Shown: one piece after another, positions 23,957 through 31,627 of the stretch
How the letters are laid out: every line of letters begins with the position of its first letter
How positions within the stretch are numbered: the first letter of the stretch is position 1
NCBI RefSeq assembly: GCF_001598555.1
Contig: NZ_BCZE01000017.1
Span: 1 to 64,000, forward strand
Reading direction: 5' to 3'
Source: Novosphingobium rosa NBRC 15208
Lineage (GTDB): Bacteria; Pseudomonadota; Alphaproteobacteria; Sphingomonadales; Sphingomonadaceae
DNA: 64,000 nt
Translations under genes and position numbers: made by a program
The notes under the pieces: model-generated
What the model saw: the letters and a program-made list of their open reading frames with translations, nothing else
Database searches by the model: none
What the model was told of the DNA's origin: nothing

Positions 23957-23982
23957 GGAACAAGGATTCTCTCTCGGTTGTT
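23957..23982 (+). promoter_or_regulatory. Candidate EcfG (general stress) promoter
   Basis: GGAAC (23957-23961) and GTT (23980-23982) are separated by 18 bases. This matches the GGAAC-N18-GTT spacing known for EcfG/SigT promoters of alphaproteobacteria, although the base before GTT is not C. It lies 35 bases before the small gene at 24017. Apart from this site and the terminator at 23699, I see nothing in 23673-24016. Confidence 0.5.
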
Positions 23983-24016
23983 ACCTAGGCGCAATCACGG
24001 AAAGGTTGCGCAAAGG

Positions 24017-24277
24017 ATGAAAAGATCACGCGAAAGGTGCGCCGCTATGGGATCGCGATGCTTTGACAACCCTGTGCTTTTCATGAAGCTGGGCGCGCCG
24101 CCCGAGAGCCGTGAAAGCCCCACGCTGGGCGAAGCCATTGCCCATGTTCTGGAGCAGCCGAGCGAGGAGCACTACCTCTTCGACATCGTCACGGAAGATG
24201 GGCTGATCAACCATGCCTCGATCCGCCAGATCGCCCGGACAGAGGCTTTCGCGCATTGGCGCGATCAGGCGCGCTAG
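24017..24277 (+). CDS. Small hypothetical protein, possibly stress-induced
   Basis: An 86-residue protein. The convincing part starts around residue 23 (MKLGAPPESRESPTLGEAIAHVLEQPSEEHYLFDIVTEDGLINHASIRQIART). It looks like a compact soluble domain with an acidic face. I do not recognise the family. ATGs at 24047 and 24083 are alternative starts; 24017 has GCAAAGG close upstream. A candidate EcfG promoter lies directly before it. It is convergent with the amylase operon, with a hairpin between them. Confidence 0.55.
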   Translation: MKRSRERCAAMGSRCFDNPVLFMKLGAPPESRESPTLGEAIAHVLEQPSEEHYLFDIVTEDGLINHASIRQIARTEAFAHWRDQAR

Positions 24278-24327
24278 GCCGCGCGCGATGGTCTGTTCCG
24301 GACGCTTTCCGCCGGATAAAACTGGAA

Positions 24328-24361
24328 AACCCCGGACGGGCTGCAGAACCGATCCGGGGTT
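24328..24361. terminator. Convergent terminator hairpin
   Basis: AACCCCGGA (24328-24336) pairs with TCCGGGGTT (24353-24361). On the minus strand it is followed by a T-rich stretch (TTCCAGTTTT), so it probably ends the amylase operon. It may also serve the small plus-strand gene. Confidence 0.7.
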
Positions 24362-24366
24362 GGCCC

Positions 24367-25707
24367 TCAGCGGATCGACCAGCCCCAGCCCGCCAGCCTG
24401 ATCTTGCCCTGACCGGGCAACATCACCTCGCCCGGCCTGGTGGAGAGATTGACCGCCACTGTCACCCGGTCCTTCCCCATGATGCGGCGGAAGGCGAAGA
24501 TTTTCGGATTGCCGGTGTCCAGCAGTTGCAGATTGCCCGGTTCCAGACTGCTGGTCAGCGCGGGGTGCTGATGCTTCAGGCGCAGCAGTTGGGCGTAAAG
24601 CCTGGTGCGCTCATCGGCTTTCCACGGGATACTGTCCTTTTCGAAAAAGGCGAGGCGCTTGTCGAGCCCGGCTTCCTGACCGCTGTAGATCAGCGGCATG
24701 CCCGGCAAGGTCGCCGCCAGCACTGCCATGGCGTTCACGCCGTCGCCGTAGAGTTCGCGGTCGGTGCCGGCGTTGGAATTCTCGTCATGGTCGCTGGTGA
24801 AGGTCATGCGGTAAGCGCCCTTGGGATAGCGCCGCGCCGGATCGGTGTAGAGTTTGGCCAGATCGCGGGCATCGCCCTCGCCCTTCGCCACCTTGACCAT
24901 GGTGTGATAAAGCGACCAGTCATAGCTCATATCGAAAGCGTGGAGCTGCAAGTCCTGCGTATCGGCCTCAGCCAGCATGAACATGGGTTTGATCTTGTCC
25001 AGCGCTGGGCGGGCCTCGTTCCAGAAGCTGGTCGGCACGGCCCAGGCGGCGTCGCAGCGGAAGCCGTCGATGTCGGCGGTCTTCACCCAATAGGCCATGG
25101 CGTCGATCATTCCGGCGCGCACTGCGGGTTTGCTGTAATCCAGACCGATCACATCGGCCCAGACTTCCTCGTGATGGTCGCTGAGGTCGGTGTAGTGATA
25201 GCCTTCCAGCTCGCCCTTGGCATTGCGCTTGTACCAGTCGGGGTGCTGATCGACCCAGACATTGTCCCAACCGGTATGATTGGCCACCCAGTCGAGGATC
25301 ACCTTGAAGCCTTGGGCATGGGCCGCTTTCACCAGATGCTGCAGGTCGGCCAGATTGCCATATTCCGGATTGACCGCCTTGTAGTCCTGAATGGCGTAAT
25401 AGCTGCCCAGCGATCCCTTGCGCATCTTGTGGCTGATCGGGTTGATCGGCATCAGCCAGAGGATATCGACGCCCATCTTGCGCAGGCGCGGGAGATGCTG
25501 TTCGAAGGCCCGGAACGAGCCCTGCTGCGTGTACTGTCGCAGATTGACCTCATAGATGTTGGCTGTGCGCGCCCATGCCGGATGCTTCACCGTGGTGACA
25601 CCCTCCGTGAGGGGCAGAGGCGCAGGGGCGGCACTGGCGGGCAGGCTGGCGCATGAAAGAGCGGCCAGACCGATCAGCCGGGCAAGAGAGGTCAGGTGTT
25701 TGGGCAT
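24367..25707 (-). CDS. GH13 family alpha-amylase, secreted
   Basis: A 446-residue glycoside hydrolase. A signal peptide (about 1-26) precedes a TIM barrel with the four GH13 regions: DWVANHTG, then DGFRCDAAW (nucleophile Asp219), MLAEAD (acid Glu247) and FTSDHDENS (Asp308). A short C-terminal beta domain follows. It should cut alpha-1,4-glucans in the periplasm or at the surface. It is the last gene of TBDR/halogenase-like/GH13 and is likely controlled by the divergent LacI regulator. Confidence 0.93.
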   Translation of the reverse strand: MPKHLTSLARLIGLAALSCASLPASAAPAPLPLTEGVTTVKHPAWARTANIYEVNLRQYTQQGSFRAFEQHLPRLRKMGVDILWLMPINPISHKMRKGSLGSYYAIQDYKAVNPEYGNLADLQHLVKAAHAQGFKVILDWVANHTGWDNVWVDQHPDWYKRNAKGELEGYHYTDLSDHHEEVWADVIGLDYSKPAVRAGMIDAMAYWVKTADIDGFRCDAAWAVPTSFWNEARPALDKIKPMFMLAEADTQDLQLHAFDMSYDWSLYHTMVKVAKGEGDARDLAKLYTDPARRYPKGAYRMTFTSDHDENSNAGTDRELYGDGVNAMAVLAATLPGMPLIYSGQEAGLDKRLAFFEKDSIPWKADERTRLYAQLLRLKHQHPALTSSLEPGNLQLLDTGNPKIFAFRRIMGKDRVTVAVNLSTRPGEVMLPGQGKIRLAGWGWSIR

Positions 25708-25723
25708 GGGAAGCTCTCCAAAG

Positions 25724-27226
25724 TCAGGCGCGCGTTGTTATCATTGTGGTGGGGGCTGAACGGGCGAAGGCGGCGGCATGATCGGGCATGCCCGCCACCT
25801 GTCGACTGACGGCGGTTTCCAGCAGCTTGAGGAATTCCGCCAATTCGCCGTCGCTGGGCTGATCGGCCAGCGGGTGATAGCCTTGCGGGCTTAGTCCTTG
25901 CCCCAGCAGCACCTGCAGCCAGCCGACTTCGGCGAAGAGTTCCTCGCTCAGGCGAGTGATGCGGCCGTTGGCTGCGAACAGGTCCAGCTTGGCGGTCACG
26001 CTGTCGGGCACAGCCATCGCCGCGCAGGCGCGCCAGAAAGGCTCGGGGCGGCGGTTGAGTTTATAGTGCAGGATAAGGAAATCGCGGACGGATTCGAATT
26101 CAAACGCGGCCTGAGCGTTGAAGGCATCGACATCGGCCACCCGGATCGCGCCCTGAGGGAGGAATTTCAGCAGCCGCTCCACGCCCGATTGCACCAGATG
26201 GATGCTGGTGGATTCCAGCGGTTCGAGAAAGCCGCTCGCCAGCCCCAGCGCCACGACATTGTGGTTCCACATCTTGCGCCGCCGCCCGGTGGTGAAACGC
26301 AAGGGGCGCGGATCGGCCAGAGGGCCGCCGTCCAGATTGCCCAGCAAGGTTTGCTGCGCGGCATCGTCGCTGGTGAAGGCGCTGCAATAGACATAACCGT
26401 TGCCGATGCGGTTTTGCAGCGGAATGCGCCATTGCCAGCCCGCCTCGCGTGCGGTTGAGCGGGTGTAGGGCGTCAGATCGGGCGCATTGGCGCAGGGGAC
26501 GGCGATGGCGCGGTCACAGGGGAGCCAGTGGCGCCAGTCCTCATAGCCGGTGGCCAGCGCGCCCTCGATCAGCAGTCCGGCAAAGCCCGAGCAATCGAGG
26601 AAGAGGTGGCCGCCGACCTGCTCGCCGCTGGCCAGCGTGACATGGGCGACATCGCCGCTCTCGCCATCGCGGGTGACCTGGGTGATGCGCCCCTCGACCC
26701 GCCGCACGCCGCGCTTTTCGGCATAGGCGCGCAGGAACTGGCCATAGCGGCTGGCGTCGAAATGAAAGGCGTGGCTCAGGCCGCCCAGCGGCGCGCCGCT
26801 TGCGGGCACGCCATGCTGAAATTTGTCCGCATAAGCGGCGCTGGCATTGAGCGAATAGTCCGTCAGCGGCTTGGCAATGCCCAGTCTTTGCCCGCGCAGC
26901 CAGTAATGATGGAAAGGCACCAGCCCCAGCGGTCGGCCGATCTCTCCGAAAGCGTGGATATAACGGCTGTCCTCATCGCCCCAGCCGACGAAATCGATCC
27001 CCAGCTTGTAGGTGCCGTTGCAGAAGGCGAGGAACTCCGCCTCGTCGATGCCCAGAGCGCGATGCAGGATCTGCAATTGCGGGATGGTCGCCTCGCCCAC
27101 GCCGACGGTGCCGATCTCCTCGGATTCGACCAGCGTGATGCGCCAGTGCTTCGCCAGATAGCGCGAGAGGATCGCTGCCGCCATCCAGCCCGCCGTGCCG
27201 CCCCCAATGATGGTGATGTCCTGCAT
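25724..27226 (-). CDS. Tryptophan-halogenase-like flavoprotein of a glucan locus
   Basis: A 500-residue flavin-dependent halogenase family protein. The FAD-binding GGGTAGW is at 8-14. A Lys lies in GTYKLGIDFVGW, in the place of the catalytic halogenase Lys. WQWRIP at 264-269 matches the WxWxIP motif, and LESTSIHL is near the active site. The start ATG at 27226 is chosen over the longer frame. Such proteins recur beside TBDRs in carbohydrate loci of sphingomonads and Caulobacter, where no halogenated product is known. Its true role is open. Confidence 0.88.
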   Translation of the reverse strand: MQDITIIGGGTAGWMAAAILSRYLAKHWRITLVESEEIGTVGVGEATIPQLQILHRALGIDEAEFLAFCNGTYKLGIDFVGWGDEDSRYIHAFGEIGRPLGLVPFHHYWLRGQRLGIAKPLTDYSLNASAAYADKFQHGVPASGAPLGGLSHAFHFDASRYGQFLRAYAEKRGVRRVEGRITQVTRDGESGDVAHVTLASGEQVGGHLFLDCSGFAGLLIEGALATGYEDWRHWLPCDRAIAVPCANAPDLTPYTRSTAREAGWQWRIPLQNRIGNGYVYCSAFTSDDAAQQTLLGNLDGGPLADPRPLRFTTGRRRKMWNHNVVALGLASGFLEPLESTSIHLVQSGVERLLKFLPQGAIRVADVDAFNAQAAFEFESVRDFLILHYKLNRRPEPFWRACAAMAVPDSVTAKLDLFAANGRITRLSEELFAEVGWLQVLLGQGLSPQGYHPLADQPSDGELAEFLKLLETAVSRQVAGMPDHAAAFARSAPTTMITTRA

Positions 27227-27260
27227 GCCCACTCCCCCGATGACCTGCGCCTTAAACAGA

Positions 27261-27291
27261 ACGGCGCGCCAGACCTTGCCCGACGCGCCGT
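27261..27291 (-). other. Intercistronic hairpin between TBDR and halogenase-like genes
   Basis: ACGGCGCG (27261-27268) pairs with CGCGCCGT (27284-27291) in the 88-base gap between the two co-directional genes. No T-run follows on the minus strand. It may stabilise the receptor mRNA end or attenuate downstream expression. Confidence 0.4.
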
Positions 27292-27314
27292 CCATCGATC
27301 AGATCATAGGCCGA

Positions 27315-30107
27315 TCAGAACTTGTAGGAAGCCCCGATCGAATAGGTCGCCCCATAGGTTTCATACTTCAGAGGCAGCTTGGTCATCTGGTAGTAGTTCT
27401 CGAAAGGCGCGTTGGTCAGGTTCGAGCCCGTCAGCGTGACGCTCAGACCCTTCATCGGGCCGTTCTGGAACTCGTAACCGATCTGGGCGCTCAGCAGGCC
27501 TTCGCCGCGGGTGATGTTGTAGGACTGCGCCTGCTCCACCGTGGTCGAAAGACCCAGGAAGCTGCTGCGATACTGATAGGTGCTGCGCAGCGACAGGCCG
27601 TGCTTTTCGTAATAGCCGGTCACCACGCCCGTCCAGGCCGAGAGACCCGGCACCGTCACCGTCTGCAGCACGCCGCCACCCGGAGGCGCGAAGCTGACCG
27701 AGCTGATGTTATGCGTACCGTTCAGACGCAGGCCGAAACCGTCGAGCGAGCGCGAGAAGGCCGAGAAGGGCAGTTCCGCCTGGAATTCGAAGCCCGAGAC
27801 ATAGCCGCGACCGCCATTGTTCGGCACCGTCACCAGCACCTGATTGTTGGCCGCAGCCCCGCCCGAAATCGCCGCTGCGGCAGCAGGCGAGATGGTGGTC
27901 ACATAGGAACCGACCGGATCGACGAAATTGGTCAGGTTCTTGTAGAAGGCCGAAACCGAGATCAGGCCCGAACCATTGGCGAAATACTTCTGCAGCGACA
28001 GATCGAAGTTGGTCGAGAGGTAAGGCCGCAGCGCGGGCTGGCCGCCCGTGCCGCTGAAGCTGAAGCCCGCATTGCCGCCCGTCGTGGTGTTGTAGCTGAT
28101 CTGGAAGGGCACCGCTTCATAGCCCTGTTCCGAACGCGACATCGACTGCGAGGCCGACACCACCACGAAGGCATTGTGCATCACCTCGCCCTTCAGCGTG
28201 AAGCTGGGCAGGACATAGGTGTATTTCGCGCCGCCATAGGCCGGCGAATAGGTGACCGCGCCGGTGGATGACAGGAAGGCCGAATTGCCGGTGGAGTACT
28301 GGTTGGTGTTGACGATCTGCACACCGATGTTGCCCTTCAGGGGCACGCCGCTCACCACGCTGTCGATGTTGGCCATGATGTAGCCGCTCCACACCTTCTC
28401 GCGCACCAGCCAGTCGCGGGTGGTCGATTGGGGGCGGTTGTCGAAGGTGCTGGTCAGCAGACCGGCAGCCGCCAGCGGATCATAGGCCAGCGTCTGCCCG
28501 GCAAAGCCATAGGGCGTGACCGAAGGCAGCAGGATCGAGCTGGGAATGGCCAGCTGGGTGGTGGCATTGGTGGCGCCCGGCGTCAGGAAATAGGACTTGA
28601 AGCCGGCGGTCTTGGAGCGGACGCTGTAGGAAACGCCAGCCTTGATGCTCTTGAAGAAGCCACCGCCCAGATCCTTTTCCAGATCGGTGCGCAGCGCCTT
28701 GATCTCGTCGACATAGTCGGGCGCGTTGAGGAAGCCGGCCTGCACCACCGGCGAGGTGCCGTTATAGCCCCAGCCCAGCGGATCGGTCAGCACTTCGGCG
28801 GTGGGGTTGGCGTAGTTCAGCGAGCTGGTCAGGCTGTAGATGCCGTTGGGCTGCTGCGTGGCCGTGATCGTCGAAGGCTGGCACGAAGGCGACTTGGTCG
28901 TATAGGCATTGTAGCAGGTGCCGGTGTAGGTTTCCAGATTGGTATCGCGGCGATGCGCGCGCGAATAGCTGGCATCGACATTGAGATGCAGCGTCTCGGA
29001 GAAATTATACTTGGCGTTGCCGCCCAGCTCCAGCGTGCGGGCGTTGCGCTGGTTGTAGTTGTTGCGCTGCACCGCATATTCATTGGTGTAGGTGGCCTGC
29101 GTCGCCACGCCATTGCTGACGGTGGTGGCGCCCAGCGTGCCCGAACCCCAGGACATCGGCACTTCAAGCCCGCGCTGCTGCTGAACGGTGCGGAAATGCG
29201 AGTAGAAACCGTCGAAGGACAGTTCCAGCTTCTCGTTCGGGCGATACTTCAGGCTGCCGAACACCGACTGGCGGGTCTGCACGTTGCCGCTGGTGAAGTA
29301 CTTCGCGCCGCCTGGCAGATAGGTGCCGGACGCATCGGTGGGGAAGCCCCAGTTCTCATACTGGCGCTCCTGCTGCGGCGAGGAGAGCAGCGTGCCGCCC
29401 AGCGCGACGCCGATCGTGTCATCGGCGAACTTGTCGACATAGATGCCCGTCACGCGGTAGCCGCGATGGGTCACATCGGGCGCGGCCTTGGAATAGGCAT
29501 TGCCCTCGAACTTGCCCGAAACGGTCAGGATGCGGTGGTTCTGGGCCAGCGGGTCGATCGTCATCATGTTGACGGTGCCCGCCACGCCCTGCGCGATCAT
29601 GTCGGGCGCGGCGGTCTTGATGACATCGGCGCGGTTGATGAGTTCGGCCGGAATCTGGTCATACTGGAAGCCGCGATCGTCCGCGATGGTGGCGATTTCA
29701 CGGCCGTTGAACAGCGTGGTGGTGAAGTTGGGGCCGAAACCGCGCACCGCCAGCACGTCCGAACGCCCGTCGAGGCGTTGGGCGGTCACGCCGGGCAGCT
29801 GCGAGAGCGCATCGGTGATCGAGTTGGTGGGCAGTTTGCCGACGTCTTCGGCATTCACCGTCTCGACCACGGCGATCGACAGCTTCTTGACGCGGATCGC
29901 ATTGTCCACCGACTGGCGATAGCCGCTGACGACGATGTCCTTCGTGGGGGCTTCGGCGCTGGAGGCGCTCTGCGTGCTGGTGTCCTGCGGCGTGGTGTCC
30001 TGCGCCCAGACCGGCGCGGCGATGGCCACAGCCATGCCAGCAACACCGGCTTTCAGCACGTTGCACGACAGGCCAGTGGCGCGAAGGCGCCCGAAAATCT
30101 TGGTCAT
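27315..30107 (-). CDS. TonB-dependent receptor, large carbohydrate type
   Basis: A 930-residue outer-membrane transporter. The signal segment (about 12-33, ends APVWAQD) is followed by KDIVVSGYRQSVDNAIRVKK, the TonB box and helical start typical of sugar-polymer TBDRs. A plug follows (VLAVRGFGPNFTTTLFNGREI) and then a long barrel ending in YSIGASYKF. AGGGAGGGAA precedes the ATG at 30107; the frame upstream to 30356 is rejected because it crosses the operator region. Linkage to GH13 and LacI suggests uptake of maltodextrins or a related glucan. Confidence 0.92.
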   Translation of the reverse strand: MTKIFGRLRATGLSCNVLKAGVAGMAVAIAAPVWAQDTTPQDTSTQSASSAEAPTKDIVVSGYRQSVDNAIRVKKLSIAVVETVNAEDVGKLPTNSITDALSQLPGVTAQRLDGRSDVLAVRGFGPNFTTTLFNGREIATIADDRGFQYDQIPAELINRADVIKTAAPDMIAQGVAGTVNMMTIDPLAQNHRILTVSGKFEGNAYSKAAPDVTHRGYRVTGIYVDKFADDTIGVALGGTLLSSPQQERQYENWGFPTDASGTYLPGGAKYFTSGNVQTRQSVFGSLKYRPNEKLELSFDGFYSHFRTVQQQRGLEVPMSWGSGTLGATTVSNGVATQATYTNEYAVQRNNYNQRNARTLELGGNAKYNFSETLHLNVDASYSRAHRRDTNLETYTGTCYNAYTTKSPSCQPSTITATQQPNGIYSLTSSLNYANPTAEVLTDPLGWGYNGTSPVVQAGFLNAPDYVDEIKALRTDLEKDLGGGFFKSIKAGVSYSVRSKTAGFKSYFLTPGATNATTQLAIPSSILLPSVTPYGFAGQTLAYDPLAAAGLLTSTFDNRPQSTTRDWLVREKVWSGYIMANIDSVVSGVPLKGNIGVQIVNTNQYSTGNSAFLSSTGAVTYSPAYGGAKYTYVLPSFTLKGEVMHNAFVVVSASQSMSRSEQGYEAVPFQISYNTTTGGNAGFSFSGTGGQPALRPYLSTNFDLSLQKYFANGSGLISVSAFYKNLTNFVDPVGSYVTTISPAAAAAISGGAAANNQVLVTVPNNGGRGYVSGFEFQAELPFSAFSRSLDGFGLRLNGTHNISSVSFAPPGGGVLQTVTVPGLSAWTGVVTGYYEKHGLSLRSTYQYRSSFLGLSTTVEQAQSYNITRGEGLLSAQIGYEFQNGPMKGLSVTLTGSNLTNAPFENYYQMTKLPLKYETYGATYSIGASYKF

Positions 30108-30218
30108 ATTCCCTCCCTGTTGGCCTCTTGAACCATCGCTCAGCGGTTCATTCGCCCGCCCCTCACAGCCGGGGCACGCCAAATTGACTGCTCCTGTGCT
30201 CCGGTTTTGAGAAGAAGA

Positions 30219-30234
30219 TGACATACGTATACCA
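30219..30234. promoter_or_regulatory. LacI-type operator palindrome
   Basis: TGACATACGTATACCA is a 16-bp imperfect palindrome centred on CG, with the TGnnATA-CG-TATnnCA layout typical of LacI/GalR operators. It is in the 298-base space between the divergent receptor and LacI genes, 112 bases before the receptor start. It is the best candidate site for the adjacent LacI protein. I see no other gene in 30108-30405. Confidence 0.6.
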
Positions 30235-30405
30235 TTGCTATGCAGTGACGTTCCGCTGCTGTCGCCGGAACCTGTTGCATCTTTACCGCTATCGGTGTGC
30301 TTTTGGTCACAGCGGCTTACGCAGAGTAACGGAGGGATGCGGGGGCGGCTTTTCACCGCCCGGCCCGCCTGCTAGATTTCCCCCAGCAGCAGCCCGGGCC
30401 GATCA

Positions 30406-31446
30406 ATGACCTACAAGCCGACATCCTTCGATATTGCGCAGCGGGCCGGTGTCTCGCAGCCCACCGTGTCGCGCGCATTGCGCGGCCACCCCTCGGTCAG
30501 CGAGGCGACGCGCAAGCGGATCGAGGCGATCGCCGCGCAGCTCAACTATGCGGTCGACCAGAATGCCTCGCGCCTGCGTTCGGGCACCACCAAGACCCTC
30601 GCCCTGCTGTTCTTCGAGGAAGAAGCGCCCGAGGATGGCCAGATCAATCCTTTCTTCCTTTCGATGCTAGGATCGATCTCGCAGGCCTGCTCGCGGCTGG
30701 GTTACGATCTGCTGGCCTCGTTTCAGGAACTGTCGCGCAACTGGCATGTGGATTATGAAGACAGCCACAAGGCCGATGGCATCATGCTGCTGGGCTATGG
30801 CGACTATGAAACCTATCGCGACAAGCTGGACCTGCTCGAGCGTGAGGGCACCCATTACGTGCGCTGGGGCGCGGTGCAGGCCGACAATCCGGACGGCACC
30901 ATCGGCTGTGACAACCGTCTGGGCGGCCAACTCGCCGCGCGCCATCTGCTGGACCGTGGCTATCGCCGCATCGCCTTTCTGGGCGACGCCTCCAGCCGCG
31001 CGCCCGAGATCGAGGAGCGCTATCGCGGCGCCTGCGAAGCGATACACGCCGATGGCCTCACCCCCGATCCGGCGCTGTGCATCAGCGCCGACACCAATGA
31101 GGCTTCCGGCTACACTGCTGCGCAGCAATTGCTGAGCAGCAAAGCGGATTTCGACGCGGTTTTTGCCGCCTGCGACCTGATCGCCGTGGGCGCCATGCGC
31201 GCTTTCGAGGAAGCCGGGCTGAGCATTCCTCAGGATCTGGGCATCGTCGGCTTCGATGACATTCCGATCGCGGCCCTGACCAACCCGCCGCTCACCACCA
31301 TCTCGCAGGATCCGGCCCGGGCGGGCACGATGCTGGTGGAAACGCTGATCGCCAAGATCAAGGGGCAGCAGCCCGCCGACACGATGCTGATCCCGCAGCT
31401 GATCCTGCGCCATTCGACACAGGCGCCGATCACCGAACTGGATTGA
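30406..31446 (+). CDS. LacI-family transcriptional regulator
   Basis: A 346-residue repressor. The N-terminal HTH (about 7-30) reads FDIAQRAGVSQPTVSRALRGHPSVSEATR, and the hinge is NASRLRSG. A periplasmic-binding-protein-like sensor domain ends with DLGIVGFDDIPIAALTNPPLTTI. It is divergent from TBDR/halogenase/GH13 and shares a LacI-type operator with it, so the inducer is probably a maltose- or glucan-type sugar. It may also affect the following TBDR, 181 bases downstream. The space before that TBDR holds an AT-rich stretch at about 31467-31492. Confidence 0.93.
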   Translation: MTYKPTSFDIAQRAGVSQPTVSRALRGHPSVSEATRKRIEAIAAQLNYAVDQNASRLRSGTTKTLALLFFEEEAPEDGQINPFFLSMLGSISQACSRLGYDLLASFQELSRNWHVDYEDSHKADGIMLLGYGDYETYRDKLDLLEREGTHYVRWGAVQADNPDGTIGCDNRLGGQLAARHLLDRGYRRIAFLGDASSRAPEIEERYRGACEAIHADGLTPDPALCISADTNEASGYTAAQQLLSSKADFDAVFAACDLIAVGAMRAFEEAGLSIPQDLGIVGFDDIPIAALTNPPLTTISQDPARAGTMLVETLIAKIKGQQPADTMLIPQLILRHSTQAPITELD

Positions 31447-31627
31447 TCGTTCGCGCAGGAGCAGACATAAAGAAAAAATAATAAATAAATTCCGCGTGTT
31501 CCATCCACGCCCGCGCGAGATCAGGCCTGTTCGAACAATGCCGAAATTGCATTGATCGATAGCAAAAATCCCTTGGCCACCCTCCCCCTTTGCAGATAGC
31601 TGTGACGCATAACAAAACTGGGGGACT

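Noticed and set aside
24256..25656. A 466-codon plus frame opposite the GH13 gene
   Set aside because: GH13 catalytic regions on the minus strand are complete; the plus frame has no domain and poor codon use.
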